A DNA stretch of 64,000 nucleotides from Pezizomycotina sp. ARF18 (Eukaryota > Ascomycota). Position numbers and translations under genes: made by a program. Positions 23,553 to 36,454 of this stretch are shown piece by piece. Numbering within the stretch: the stretch's first letter is position 1; the number at the start of each line of letters is the position of its first letter. Under the pieces are notes generated by a model, which was not told the DNA's origin, did no database searches, and saw only the letters and a list, made by a program, of their open reading frames with translations. The DNA lies in the NCBI GenBank assembly GCA_002224055.1, contig AZLU01000151.1:1-64000 (forward strand), in the 5' to 3' direction.

Positions 23553-26500
23553 ATGTCGACTTTGCCGGGGGAAACAGCTCAAGAAGCTCCACAAACCCGG
23601 ACGCTCCAGCTCCACCACCGCCGGAAATAGAGGACGATAATGCCGGTGAAGCTCCACCGCGGCCTCCTTCGCCCCCAGCTGCGCTTACACTTACAGCAGA
23701 AGCAGAAGCAGAAGCAGAAGCAACGACGCCAACAATGATGACGACGACCGCGACGGCAACGGAAACAGCGGCTGTAGCAGGACTAGATTCACCAACGCTA
23801 CAGACGCCCACCGCACCTGTGCAATCGACTCTGCACCCTTACTACCAGCCTCTATCTCCTTTACCGCGCGGCGGGGCCACGTCGCCGACGCCGTCCGCGA
23901 GCCTATGGCGCCGGCAGCGCAAGATGTCCGTCTCCGCCGCGTCCGTCGAGGTCGCCGTCGACCCAGTCGCACTCATCATCAACGAGTGCATCACCGTCAC
24001 GTCGGCTATGCGCAAGAACGCGCGGTGGGCGCAGAGCTCCGTCGCCGCAATACTCGGTGGCGGTATGGCGGATAGCGCTTCCGACGCTGGGGGAAGTGGC
24101 GCGAGCAGAGACGGAACGGGAACGCCGATTAGGAGAGGGGATAGTCCTGCTAACGCGGGTGAATTAGCGAAGAGGTCCGACAAGGCTGGTGAAAAGGGAG
24201 GCGCAGGAGGTGGGAAAGAGCTAGGGATAGAGATTGGGCTAGCCGGACGGTGGGGGTTGAGGGGAAAGAAAGGGAGGAGCATACAGGATAATCCGCTCAT
24301 CGCTGCGTTTTCGAAGCTCAGGGCAGATATGAACGAGTGCAAGGACATCAAGACATTCGATACGCCGGCACTACTGCATCCTTTCTTACAGGTCGTTCGC
24401 TCGTCTTCGACGTCCGGACCGATCACGTCACTCGCACTAATCGCCATCACGAAGTTTTTCTCTTATAACATCATTACAGGATACTCCCCGCGTCTATCAC
24501 TAGCGATGCAGCTCCTATCTTCCGCGATAACGCACTGTCGTTTTGAAGCCTCGGACTCGGCCCAGGATGAGGTTGTGCTGCTGAGGATCCTAAAGCTGAT
24601 GGAAGGGATGATATCAGGACCGGAGGAGACCTGCTGGGCGATGAAAGCGTATGCGAGATGATGGAAACAGGTTTAAGCATGTGCTGCCAGATGCGGCTTT
24701 CGGAGGTCCTCCGCAGATCCGCTGAGATGTCAATGACTGCGATGTGTCAGGTCGTCTTCGAGAGGTTAAAACACTTGGGCACCGAGCTCGACGATGCAGA
24801 AGGGGACTACGCCGAGAGCAACGCCGACACGGAAGTCAAGATGGAACCGTCCGTTAACGGCGAGCTGGCGATGACTGCCGCGCCGACGGAAGGAGAATCT
24901 GCGAGAGAGCCATCAGCCGAATTAGCTCCTGCTGAGGCTGAGGAAGGGCAGAACGAAGAGGAAGTGCGACCGTACTCGCTGCCGTCAATAAGGGAACTGC
25001 TGCGCGTGCTGGTTTCGTTACTAGATCCGCAGAACAGGCAGCACACCGACACAATGAGGGTTATGGCGCTGAGGATGATCGACGTGGCATTCGAGGTCGC
25101 GGGTCCTTCGATAACAAGACACCCTAGCCTTGCCGGATTAGCACACGATGATCTCTGTCGGTATCTTTTCCAGCTCGTTCGTTCAGATGTCATGAGCATC
25201 TTACAGGAGTCTCTTAGGGTGACGGGTACTTTATTGGCTACGTCGAGAAAAGGACTGAAGCTACAACAAGAGCTATTCCTGGCTTATGTCGTGGCTTGTT
25301 TACACCCGAGGATTGAGATACCTAGAGAGGTCGGAATAGACCCCTTCCTTTACGAAGGCGTCCCGCAGGGTCCGAAAGGCGCTAAGAGCACGCCTGCGCA
25401 GTCACAATCAGGCAGCGGTAGATCGACGCCTGTACCCGTAAAGGAGCGACAGAAGCTAGGGATGGAAGGCGGTGCACGTAGACCGGACGCAAGGGAAGCA
25501 ATGGTGGAATGTGTCGGTGCGCTGGCGAGGATACCAAGCTATATCGTAGAACTGTACGTCAACTACGACTGCGACGTCAACCAAAGCGACCTGTGCGAGG
25601 ACGTTATAGGCTTCTTGTCGAGAAATGCTTTCCCGGACTCTGCCACGTGGAGCACGACGAACGTGCCGCCGCTCTGCTTGGACGCGCTGCTCGGCATAGT
25701 AAGCTTCGTTGCGGACCGTTTGGAAGACAACCCACGTACCGAGGGTTTCCCAGACCCAGTGCAGCTCAAGAAGGCGCGGGATCGCAAGCAGATAATCATT
25801 ACCGGCACTGCCAAGTTCAACGAAGATCCTAAGAAGGGAATTGCTTTCTTTGCACAGAACGGTATCATTGAGAATGTGGACGACCCGCACGCCATTGCAA
25901 AATTCCTCAAGGGAACCTCAAGAGTCTCAAAGAAGGTGCTCGGTGAATATATAACAAAGAGGGCCAACGGAGCCATCCTGGACGCTTTCCTCGACGGGTT
26001 CGATTTCAAAGGTAAACGGGTTGATGAAGCGTTGCGAGTCTTACTGGAAGCATTTCGCTTGCCAGGTGAAGCCCAGCTGATCGAAAGGTTGGTGAGCGTC
26101 TTTTCGGAGAAGTACTACAACGCCGAGAAACCCGCAGAGGTCGCGGACAAGGACTCAGTGTTCGTGTTGAGCTACGCCATCATCATGCTGAACACCGACC
26201 AGCACAACCCTACGCTGAAGGCGCGAATGGCTGTTGAAGACTTTGGCAAGAACTTGCGTGGCTGTAATAACGGTCAAAATTTCGACGAAAAGTACCTGCA
26301 ATCTATTTATGATGCTATCAGGACTCGCGAAATCATCCTTCCGGAAGAACACGACAATCAACATGCCTTCGACTACGCTTGGAAGGAACTACTGCTCAAG
26401 ACGAGCGCAGCTGGAGACCTGGTAATCTGCGATACGAACATCTTTGATGCTCAGATGTTTTCTGCTATCTGGCGGCCGATCATAGCTACGCTTTCCTACG

Positions 26501-28917
26501 TTTTCATGTCCGCGACTGACGACGCTGTATTCACCCGCGTCATCACCGGCTTTGACCAGTGTGCTCGCATAGCGGCCAAGTACAATATCACAGAGTGCTT
26601 CGACCGCGTTGTTCAGTGCCTGAGTCTCATGAGCACGCTCGCTACCGAAAATCCGCCGAGCACGAGCTTGAACACCGAGGTTCAAGTAGCAGAAAACAAG
26701 ATCACAGTCAGCGAAATAGCTGTTAGGTTTGGCAGGGATTTCAAGGCGCAGCTTGCTATGGTGGTGCTGTTCCGCATTGTTACGGGCAAAGAGGCTGTAA
26801 TTCGGGAAGGATGGTCGCCGGTAAGCTATGCTTCTAATATACGGATTTCTCTAATTTCCTTGCTAATGAGTTTGACAGATCGTTCGAATATGGTTAAATC
26901 TATTCGTCAACAGCCTCATACCACCTTTCTTCCTGGCGAACCAAAACGGGCTCGACTTACCCCCGATTCCGCTCCAAACTCCGGCGATCGTCATCGAGAG
27001 GAACCAAGGTCCGAAGGACGTCGGCTTATTCTCAGCGTTATCGAGCTATATATCCAGCTATGCTGCCGATGATCCACCGGAACCGTCGGACGAGGAGCTC
27101 GAGAACACGCTTTCGACCGTCGATTGTGTCAACTCGTGTTATCTTGGGGATGTTTTTGCTAATGTAATGTACGTATTTCATACTAATTGTCCATCTCTGG
27201 GGTTTCCATCGAAGCTAAATATATTCATTTTGCTAGGCAACTCGATTTCGAAGCGTTGCAGTCGCTTCTCAAGTGCCTTATGGACACTTTGCCTGAAGCG
27301 AACTCGCCTGTCGTCGTCATCAAGCACGAGGCGCCGGCTCCAACGGTCAACGGGCCACACCATGATCGGAAAGAGCCGCCTTACGATCCCTCGGTCGTCT
27401 ACGTCCTCGAGCTGGCAACTTGCATAGCGTTGAGGGATGAAGAGACGATCTCGAAACTGGGACCTGAGGTAGCTGAGGCGCTGCAAACGATCCTGAACGA
27501 CGCCAAGAACGCGCATCCGCTTGTGATTGCTAGGACGGCGTATTACCTCCTCACATTACTGAAGGCAAGCTATGTAAGTATCTCTATCAAGGGCTTGTTT
27601 CGATTCATCAGGTCTCATATCTAAACTTTCATTTTACAGGAATATGATTTCCTTAGAACACCATTAATTCTGCACAACCTGGCGACCATGGAGAAATCCA
27701 TCCTAGACAGGTGCTCAGGACCTATAGTGAAGGGACTCCGAGATTGTCTACACGCCTCTCCCTCTCTCAAGAAGGAGATTTCCAACTCTCCAAATTTCTG
27801 GTCGCTCCTGAGGATGCTCGCAACGAACGCGGAGGAAGCAGGCACCGTATTCCAGATGCTGGAAGCCGTGGCGACCGAAACGCCATCGAACGTTACCGCG
27901 GACAATTATGTAGCTGTCGTCACGTTGCTGAACGATTTCGCTTCAGCTGCGAGTGTGGGCGCCGCGTACGAGCAATCGCAGGATAAGCTTGCGAAGCAGA
28001 GGGCAAGCCGGCTGCCATTAAGCCGTCCAGCCGACCGTATGTTTATCATGGTGCCTTCTTTCTTTACCAATTGTTCCTAATACTGACATTTTTATTTTTG
28101 TTAACCCACAGACATGGCGATGTCGTCGATCGTGGTGTCAAAGCGGTGCTTGATATATATGGCCTCACTCCGCGAGCGACGGCTTTGATCGAGCAATCTC
28201 ACTTGGAGAGGACTGAAGGTACACAAATTCATCTCACTACTGAATATCTATGGATCTTAATAACTAAAAAATCTTTCTCTGCTCTTAAACAGCTTGGACA
28301 ACATACTGGTCCCCATCTTCCAAGCCCTAAGCTCGCAGTGCATCAACCCTGCCGCGAAGTCCGACACCATTCCTTCACTTCACTGCAGCGCTCGCTCCTA
28401 TCTCCCGAGCTCGCGTCACACGACCACACCGAGTGGACAGCGATCTTCGGTGACGTTTTGTTCCCGCTGATCACAACGCTGCTCAAGCCGGAGGTTTACC
28501 AGGGCGACCCCGCGGCATGAGCGAAACGAGAGTGCTAGCCGCAACGCTGCTGTGCAAGATCTTCCTGCACTACCTCGTCATGCTGAGTGAGTGGGAAGGG
28601 ATGCTGAGCCTGTGGCTGAAGATCCTAGACATCATGGATAGATTGATGAACAGCGGCCAGGGGGATCACCTAGAGGAAGCCGTGCCCGAAAGCTTGAAGA
28701 ATATCTTGCTCGTCATGAGCAGCGGTGGTTACCTTGTTAAACCTTTGGAGGCGAAGGAGGAGAGAAGCCGTCGGAGGACGTCCCGCCGGCGAAATTGGAG
28801 AGCGACGATGATGAGAAGAGGCGCGAGCTGTGGACGCAGACGTGGAAGAGGCTGGAGAGGTTCCTGCCGCGGTTGTACTCTGAGTTATACCCCGAGGAGC
28901 CGCCGGCGAAAGCTTGA
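23553..28917 (+). CDS. GEA2: Arf guanine-nucleotide exchange factor, GEA1/GEA2 (GBF1) type
   Basis: GEA/GBF1 proteins activate Arf at the Golgi and drive COPI vesicle formation. After a low-complexity Pro/Ala/Thr N-terminus (about 23555-23780, with a GCAGAA repeat encoding alternating Ala-Glu) comes the dimerisation region VDPVALIINECITVTSAMRK (about 23955). The Sec7 domain spans about 25776-26340: ITGTAKFNEDPKKGIAF, FKGKRVDEALRVLLEAFRL, the LPGEAQ loop with the catalytic glutamate (26059-26076), and SYAIIMLNTDQHNP. The downstream HDS regions include IWLNLFVNSLIPPFFLANQN after the first intron. Introns: 26821-26878, 27169-27236, 27574-27639, 28037-28111 and 28219-28292. Frame shifts occur near 23570, 24620 and in the last exons. 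The total of about 1,600 residues fits the family; the lack of a Sec7p-like architecture and the residues around the domain point to GEA rather than SEC7. Gea1 and Gea2 cannot be distinguished. Confidence 0.94.
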
Positions 28918-29260
28918 GACGGGAAGATGCTTTCCTTTTTGAAATGTCTGTGATAGAAGCCAAAAAAGTCACTGAATAATCCGTGTTTCTTTCATCTTTC
29001 TTTACACTCGTATAGATCTTTTCACCGTTATGGCGTTTTTTGTTCTTTTTCTGTGTATACCATGAAATTGTTTACCCTCCTTGCGAAACGAGTTCTCTCT
29101 AAACCACCTTTTATAACATACATTAAAAGTTATGGCATAGAACTGCTATCACATATTCATAATTAAAACTTTTTTGAAACGTAATCTATATAAATAATAT
29201 ACATTATATAAATAATAATAAATTTGAGTTGATCCTCTAATGTACACAACTGTCGCGCAT
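28918..29260. other. Convergent 3' spacer, GEA and DBP4
   Basis: This 343-nt A/T-rich spacer between two converging genes presumably holds both polyadenylation regions; I see no other feature. Confidence 0.6.
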
Positions 29261-31819
29261 TTAACCAAGCAGACCAGTGGCAAGGCTCTCCAGATCTTCC
29301 AGTGTCTCCGGAGCGTCGTGAGTTTCGATAATCTTGGACCTCGCTTTCTTCTTTTTCTTCTTCTTCCGTTCTTCGTCTGAATCGTCCTCGAACCACTTCT
29401 TCTGCCTCTTCGCCTTCCGCCCTCCTCTTTCTTCCTCTCCCCGCTCCTATCATCCTCATCGCCGCTAGGGATAGGGATAGGAGAAAGCACAGGAATGAAA
29501 TCCGAACCACCCTCAAAATGATCTTGACCATCATCTTCGATGATGTCCTCACCCATCTCCTCCTCCCTCATCTTCATCTTCCGCTTCTCCTTCTTCATCC
29601 TCCTCTTCTCCTTCGCGAGCTGCCTGTCGTCTACGTCCGCGATGGCAACCCTCTTCGTCTCTTCAGACAGGAACTCGAGCCTCTGCTTCTCCGCGGGTCC
29701 AGCCTCCTTGAACTTCTCCTCGTCCTCGAGCTCGTAGACCGCGTGCGGGTTGCCATCCTCGTCGTACACGAGCTTTGTTCCCTTCCCGCGGAACTTGAGC
29801 ATGGCCTTCTTGGACGTTACCATCTTTTCGCGCCGCTTGGAGTCTATGACTAGTTGGCCTTTACCGGGTACGCTGATGGTGGGTAGCTTGCCTTTATCTG
29901 CTGCGGTATCAGCAACGATATCGTCCATCGATAGGCGCCGTTTGACCTGCAGGAAGTCACCGCCGTCGGCTTCAGCATCGTTGTCCGCTGCTGCTCCTCC
30001 TGTCTCGACTTCATCGTGCTTGACCATGCTCGTGAAGTGCTCCGTGAGGATGTTCTGATTCTGCCTCTGGAACATCCTGTCGTACTTCGTCCGTACTTCC
30101 TTCTTATCCTTCTTTTTCTTATTCTTGTCCGCCTCTTCATCGTCGCTATCGGCGTCTTCGTCCTCGTCGGTGTCGCCGTCCATGTGCAATCCCGCGGCGC
30201 ATTCTTGATAGCCTTGACGTCCACACCCTTCATAAATTTTATCTTCGGCGCTCCGGGAAGACCCAAGCTGTCCGCGTATTCCTGCACCGGTAGCTCCTCC
30301 AGCTTGAACACTTCTTTGTCTTTTTGGACGTACACGCTGCGTATGTAGCTCACAAACGCCTTCTGACCCAGGTACTTGATCTCCGGATCCTTGAAGCAAA
30401 AGCCCTGGAGCTGGTTTTTGATGCTCATCTTCTTGTTTTGCTTGACGTTTATCCGCTGTATCGGTACCTTTTTCGCCTCCAGGCGCTTAAGCATACCCTC
30501 TTCCTCCGACGGGCAGAGGAATAGTACCGCTTTCCCTTCCTTCTCGTAGCGCGCCGTCCGGCCGACGCGGTGGATGTACGTATCCGCATCCTCGGGGCAG
30601 TCCGCCTGCACTACCCAATCTACCGCTGGAAAATCCAACCCCCTAGCCACAACGTCCGTCGCAAACAGGCACGAGTTTTTTGAGCTGGAGAAGCGAGCCG
30701 TTATGTCCACCCTGGCGGTCTGCTTCTGCTTCCCGTGCAGGTGGAGCAGCGGGATACCGGGCTGCATCTGCCGGAACGTCTCGTACGCGAACCTGACCTG
30801 CTTCGTCGAGCTCAAAAACACAAGTATCTTCGCTTTCGTGTTCGCCCTTATGAAGCTCCACAGCACGTCCAACTTCTCGTTCAGCGGCGTTACGATATAG
30901 TGCTGCTGCAGACCCTTCGGCGTCGCGTGGCTGGACGCCTCGTGTACGGCGACGTACTCTGGATCCGTGAGGGATAATCTTGCGAGGTCGGATACGTTCT
31001 TCGTCTGCGTTGCCGAAAACAGCAGCGTCTGCCGCTCTTTGGGTATGGACTGTAGTATAGCGTCTATGGTCGATTTAAACCCCATGTCGAGGATCCTGTC
31101 CGCCTCGTCGAGGACGAGCAGCTGTACGTTGTTTATATCTAGGTCCGGGTTCTGGTCAAAATGCTGCAGCATCCGTCCCGGCGTACACACGAGGATGTTC
31201 ATCCTGCCCAGCCTTTCCTTCTCTTCCTGCAGCGATTTCCCGCCGATTACTAAACCGGCCGAAAATGCGTGGCGCTGCCCGATTTTCCGCAGGACTTCGA
31301 ATATCTGTATCGCGAGCTCCCGCGTCGGTGATATTATGAGCGCTCCAAGGCCGTCGTGCGGCGTCCATTTTTTCCTGTAGAGTATTTCGAGCACTGGTAT
31401 CAAGAAAGCGAGCGTCTTGCCACTTCCCGTCTTCGCAGCGCCGAGGACGTCGCGACCTTTCAGAGCGAGCGGGATGGCTTTCCGTTGGATGTCTGTTAGC
31501 GTTTTGAAGTGTGACTTGTCTAGACCAGTGGCTGTGGGCTTGGAGATGGGCAGGTCGGCGAAGTCCTTTGCGTTTTTTGGATCCTAGAAAATTGAAAAGA
31601 AATCTTTGCGTTAGCTTTGTACGTGTATGCAGTGATAGAGAGTTGGCGATTAATTGGATGGATAGGACGAACGAATTCCTGTGCATCTTTCTCCAATTGC
31701 TCCAGCTCTTCGTTCTCCCTCTTGCGTTTCAGCGACCGGGAGAGCTTCTTCGAGTGCCGTTCCTTCGACGTCTTCCCTCCATCGTCACCGCCCTTCTTTT
31801 CGGGTACCCGAATGGGCAT
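29261..31819 (-). CDS. DBP4: DEAD-box RNA helicase DBP4 (HCA4; U14/18S processing)
   Basis: Dbp4 is a nucleolar helicase for early pre-rRNA processing and release of U14 snoRNA. The first exon (31819-31673) is basic ([20 protein letters not shown]). An 89-nt intron with a GTTCGT donor and CTAAC branch follows, and exon 2 opens [14 protein letters not shown]. Helicase motifs: [19 protein letters not shown] (about 31380-31430), [14 protein letters not shown], the DEAD box in [15 protein letters not shown] (about 31105), [41 protein letters not shown] and [14 protein letters not shown] (about 30550). The Dbp4-specific extension after the core ([31 protein letters not shown]) is clear, followed by a long charged tail ending [13 protein letters not shown]. 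Frame shifts lie near 30180 and 29420 in the low-complexity tail. Full length for the family, about 820 residues. Confidence 0.96.
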
Positions 31820-32736
31820 CCTTTATTCTTTTCTGGCTAAAAAGCCTTCTTCCGACTACTGATCCAAAAGATTGCCTTTCGTGAGTGACTATCGAGCTCC
31901 TGGTAGCGCAAGATTGTTCCCGGTTGAAGATTCGAAGGTTGGTTTGTCGCAGAAAAATTTTCCGTTGAATCGAATCTTTAGATTTTTGAGGCTCAGAATC
32001 TGCGGGAAAAGGCACCGTCAAAATCCCCCTTACTAGATCTCGCTTGCCGGCCGAAAACACTTCTTCCCTTTCCACGTATAGACAACTAGAAAGGAGAGCG
32101 CCCTTTGGAGCTTTCAATAGCCACGAACATCCGATAAAGATCCAAGAAAGTATCAGTATATAATCGTTCTATCGCGGTACAAGATTTTGGCTTAGATGTA
32201 CATCTTGCTCACGTTGTACTAAGATTATAGAATCATGACCGGGAGACTTATAATTAATGCGGCGGCCATGCGGCATGAGCACAGTATATATACAGGATGC
32301 GCACAGTAGACACGCAGTATACGCACCGTATATATTTAATATGCAAATAATATATAAAGAGTATATACACAAAGTACCCATATTTGTAGCGGCTATCGGT
32401 ACAGATAAAATTGGCTTCTATAACTTTGGACTTTCACAAAATCAAACGGGCCGTTGGGAGTCCCTAGAGCACATACAGTGAAAGACATCGCGAAAAAGAA
32501 ATCAACATGTTCGTTGCATTAGGAGTACTTGTTGGAAGAAAGGAAAATGGATCAGATTTGCTATACACATCATCTATTATAATATCAAAAGGATATCAGG
32601 GAACAAAACGGAATAAACCAACCCTACCTTTAACCCAACCAGAATAACACCTTGCCCTTTTTTTTTCTTTTCGTGCCCATCCACTACCACCCTTTTTACA
32701 ACGCCTTTGAACGAATCGTTTCAACATAATACGTCA
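31820..32736. other. Intergenic upstream of DBP4
   Basis: No gene is recognisable. It contains the DBP4 promoter and the 3' region of the phosphatase-like gene. Confidence 0.5.
31952..31961 (+). promoter_or_regulatory. RRPE-like element upstream of DBP4
   Basis: GAAAAATTTT lies 133 nt before the DBP4 ATG and resembles the rRNA-processing element. A comparable element precedes the other ribosome-biogenesis helicase in the window, DBP10. Confidence 0.3.
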
Positions 32737-34016
32737 TTAAGAAATCGAGGAAGAAAGAAATGAGGGGAATGAAGTATGCGTTAACAAAAATGCATATAGC
32801 CACATCGGCCTCAGCGCTGGGTCCGTCGGGATCTGGACGCTCCTCAAGTCAAAGCCCTCAATAAGGGCCTCGTTAATAGTCGCGATCTCGCTCTGCTGGA
32901 GCTGCACGCCGACGAAACGCCTATACTCTGCCAAGGTGGAGCGCAGGTTCCAGCTAGTAACAAAATAAAATTGTCAGCATTGAATTTTATCCTGGAGGGA
33001 AGAAAAATTTTTGTTGTTTAATTGTTTTTCCGTCTCAGGCAATATTCCAAAAAGAATATGTGCGCGATCGAGACGTTTTTTTGTGCTTTGGCGGAAAGAG
33101 ACGGGTGATTAGAAGATAGCTTACCCCTGCAACCTCCTCAGGCACGATATGACGACCCCGGTCCTATAACGCCCCATCTCGGAGGTAACCAGCACTGGAT
33201 GCTCCGACCGGTCAACTAGGTGCGCCAGCGCACCTGCCACGACTTTATCGGTCAGCGGTTCGTAGGTCGTGGAATTAATAGCGCTTGCGACGGCGCCGTT
33301 GTTGGTATTACTATTGTTGCCGGCGGTGGCCGCGGCGGTGTTGGTTGATGTTGAAGGTGTGGTAGGGACGCCGCATTTATGGATAGTAATGTCACTTGCT
33401 TCCGCGAAAGCGACGAGGCTGCGGATGGCTCTTCGGATGCTGCTCAAGAGAATTCATGGAAATAGTAGTTTAGCGAAAGAAGATATTACGTCATAATTGT
33501 AGCGCAAGTCGCTTTGAGAGCCAGGGTACGGTCCTCTTAATGAAAACAATGCGAAATGGAACAATTGAACGTATTTTTAAAAACGGAAAGATTGATGAAT
33601 TGAAACGAGAAACGTACAGAGCCAGACGATAGTTTGAGGTGGAGGGAGGTGAGGAAGCGGAAATTGACCCTGAGCGGTTGGCCGGACCTATAGACCCCGA
33701 GCTCGACCTAAATAGTTTCCCAGAAATCAATTAGCGACAATCGACTTTCCGCAGCGCGCAAGAGGAAATTTTCTGGACGATGTATGGAAAATAAGAAATA
33801 AGATACTGGATTGATCGAGGAAAAGCTTACACAGCTGAAATTCAGCGGCGGGACGAGCTGGGGCTGCTCGTCCTCGCCGTTCTGCATGACGACGCGGCGA
33901 CCGTTCGAGCTAGCTAGTGCCAAAATTCGGCCGGGGATGACGGCGGCAGGGGTGAGGTTTATGGAGGCGTGGTAAGGGTTGTTGTTTTCGCGACTGTCCA
34001 GCGACTTTGCACCCAT
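32737..34016 (-). CDS. OCA/Siw14-type atypical phosphatase-like protein, catalytic Cys replaced
   Basis: The fold is the plant/fungal atypical dual-specificity phosphatase family (yeast Siw14, Oca1-Oca6). Exon 1 (34016-33831) encodes NNPYHASINLTPA and VPPLNFSCV. The next exon reads GVYRSGQPLRVNFRFLTSL (about 33700-33640), the classic surface signature of the family. After a further intron come SDITIHKCGVPTTP, an Asn/Thr/Ala-rich insert, VVAGALAHLVDRSEHPVLV and the P-loop position. There the expected HCxxGxxR reads TSEMGRYRTG, so the catalytic cysteine is serine (codon 33183-33181, minus strand). It continues CLRRLQG, then after an intron (donor at 33124) WNLRSTLAEYRRFVG and NEALIEGFDL. A serine at this site should abolish cysteine-based phosphatase chemistry, so a scaffold or substrate-binding role is inferred. 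It resembles Oca4 most to my eye, but the member is not certain. Confidence 0.8.
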
Positions 34017-34383
34017 CGTGAGGTTTTAGGGATTTGCTGACATTGTCGCACATCGTTGGGAGAAGAGGAGAGGAAGAAGAGAGAAGGATAAGAAAGAGGC
34101 ATATTAAAACGGCGCAACTCGCTGCTTCACCCGATTGGCTCACTTGTTAGTGAATACCCCGTATAAGTGGAATGACACGTTCGCTGTTGCGGGTGATAGT
34201 GAGGTTTTTCGCTTCAGAACAAATTTTTTTTTTTTTTTTTGTATATAATTTTTTTTGAAGCTTCTTACTCGCTTGCTACTTAGCTGCATTCAACAACCAC
34301 GCAACCTACCCGACCAATTGCAATTGCCAATACCACAAGTATCACCCAATGTGGTTTCTACTATAGCGGCGACTTAACATTTA
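34017..34383. promoter_or_regulatory. Bidirectional promoter, phosphatase-like gene and uL23m
   Basis: This 367-nt gap separates two divergent starts. It holds a T17 run (34224-34240) and CCAAT/ATTGG boxes at 34134-34138, 34327-34331 and 34346-34350. CCAAT boxes near the mitochondrial ribosomal gene would suit control by a Hap-type complex, but this is inference. Confidence 0.45.
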
Positions 34384-35998
34384 ATGTCATTAAGAATAGC
34401 TGCTTCGGCGGCATTGGCAACTGTAGCTCGAGCCGGGACGACGCCATGCCGTCCACTACACGCGAAGAAGCTGCTGGTATCAGCGTCCCGGCAGCGCATC
34501 GCCGCGTATGCGACGCAAGGCGGTGATAAGCCATCCAACGACCAGGGACCTACCGTAACGGCGCCGCTGTCGTCCGTCAAAGAGGTCGAGGAAGGAGAAG
34601 GGGCTAAGGAAGTGCGGGAGGGCGAAGAGGGAGATAGAAGGCCGATATTCAGATATCATGATCACGATCGCCTTTACAATAGATACACGAAGGAGCTCGC
34701 GTCGAGGACCAAGGAAGGAGAACCCGACAGCGCCCTGCCCGAGTATTACCAGCAAGCGAAGGAGAAAATGGGAGTGTGGACGGATTTCATCCGCTCGGAT
34801 CGGGTATCGGAGGGTGCCGAAAGGGAAGCGCTCGAGAACACGGTGCCGGGACTTGGCGACGAGCTGAGGGAGAAGCACAGGCACCGCCTAATCAACCGCC
34901 GCGTTTCCCCGGAGCGGATAGAGGAACTCGCGCAACGTTGGCAGCAATGGTACAAAAACGCCGAAACGATTAAGCAAGCTAAGCTGGCGGTAGAAAAAGA
35001 GAACTGGAGGAAGAAAAGAAGGAGCAGGAGGAACTTAAGCAGAAAGAACGTCTGGAGAGGATTCAAGCGAAGAAGGAGGCGAACGTAAAGTGGGGGAAGA
35101 AGCAGGTTTACCTGTAAGCACCAATATATTTTTACTACCCTTCTTTTGCATTGTCGTTTTATCACTACATCAACTTCACAAAAGAAGAAATTAACCAATC
35201 TTCCAAACATGGACAGCCCAAACTTCACCGTCACCTTACTCCGCAACCCGAAACTTCCCCCGAACTACGCCCAGTTCATAGTACCCTCAACCTCGGCAAG
35301 CTCGACCTCCGCGACTACCTCTACCACGCCTACAACGTCCGCACCCTTTCCGTCCGCTCGTACGTCCAGCACGTTCCCGCCGTCCTCGAAATCCGCGGCG
35401 AACGCTTCCAATCCCCGCTCAAAACCCGTCAGCTCCACCGGCCCCGCTCGATCAAGAAGATGACCGTGCAGATGGAAAAGCCTTCGTCTGGCCGGACGAG
35501 CCCAAGGACATGAAACCATGGGATAAGGAGATGTACGCCAAGGTCGAAAAGTACAGGAAGGCGCAGTCCGAAAGCATGCTGGCGAGGAAGACGAAGCCCG
35601 ATGGTGAACGGAGGAGTAGGGTCACAAAAGAAGCGCACCAGTTACTGAAAGACCGCGCGAAGGAAAAAGGGGAGAAGTACGAAGTTGATATTGACTTCCT
35701 GGAATCGCAACTGAGGAAAGAAATGGCGGAGGAGGAGAAGAAGGTTAAGAAGAAGGAAGACGAGGATAAAGCTAAAGCGGAAGAGAGAAAGGAGAAGGAG
35801 AAGGCTATTGAGGCGGAGAGGAAGATGAAGGAGGAGATGGACCGGAAGATGACAGAGGAGTTTGATGCGCTTGAGGGCAGAGGGAAGGATGAGACGGCGC
35901 AGGGAACCGCCGCGGCGTCGCCTGCTGACGAGCCTGAAAAAGCAGAGCAGGGAGAGAAGCAGACTACTACCGAACCTCCAAACGCCGAAAAGAAATAG
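34384..35998 (+). CDS. MRP20: Mitochondrial large-subunit ribosomal protein uL23m
   Basis: uL23m sits at the tunnel exit of the mitochondrial ribosome. The N-terminus MSLRIAASAALATVARAG is Arg/Ala-rich without acids, as in a matrix targeting signal. Exon 1 carries ELREKHRHRLINRRVSPERI and ends GKKQVYL. An intron (35114-35216, GTAAGC donor) joins it to PNFTVTLLRNPKLPPNYAQF, then KLDLRDYLYHAYNVRTLSVR, SYVQ and PWDKEMYAKVEKYRK. These are the L23 core and the fungal-specific surround. The C-terminal 150 residues are almost all Lys and Glu, probably coiled coil (KEMAEEEKKVKKKEDEDK). Frame shifts fall near 35000 (an Arg-rich dead end against an EEEKKEQEELKQKE reading) and 35480. Assignment is firm; the long charged tail is larger than the yeast protein needs. 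Confidence 0.93.
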
Positions 35999-36454
35999 AT
36001 AAAGGGGAAACAGCTGTTCGTGTCTTATGAGACTCAGAGTAAGTGAGCTAATCGATGTAAATACTGTCGCCAACCTTGGAGGAAGGGCTACTGGTTCTCC
36101 GGGTGCTGGTCACGATAGAAGTACATATCAAAACATTATTGTAATATCAGCATCATGTATCTTTGTATATATAGAGAGGAGCAAAAAAGAAGACCTAAAA
36201 TATATTATATCTCAGGACTATTTCTATTTCTATTAACCGAAAAATATAGCCATATTCTCATAATTATAATGTCAATATCATCGGACACGGTTTCTCCAAA
36301 AATTACCATTAATTATATAATTAAAAAGATGATTACTATTATGGTATTGCGATCGTGAACTCAACATCGCGCAAATATGCAAATGGAGGCAATGACTGCA
36401 CGGATACTAGCAAAAATGCCCGAACCAAAAAAAAAAAAAAAACTAACGCTAACA
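35999..36454. other. Convergent 3' spacer, uL23m and TSC1
   Basis: A/T-rich spacer of about 450 nt with an A16 run at 36427-36442; no gene seen. Confidence 0.5.

Noticed and set aside
23842-24450. 202-codon antisense ORF in GEA
   Set aside because: It is the shadow of the GC-rich, strongly coding GEA frame on the other strand.
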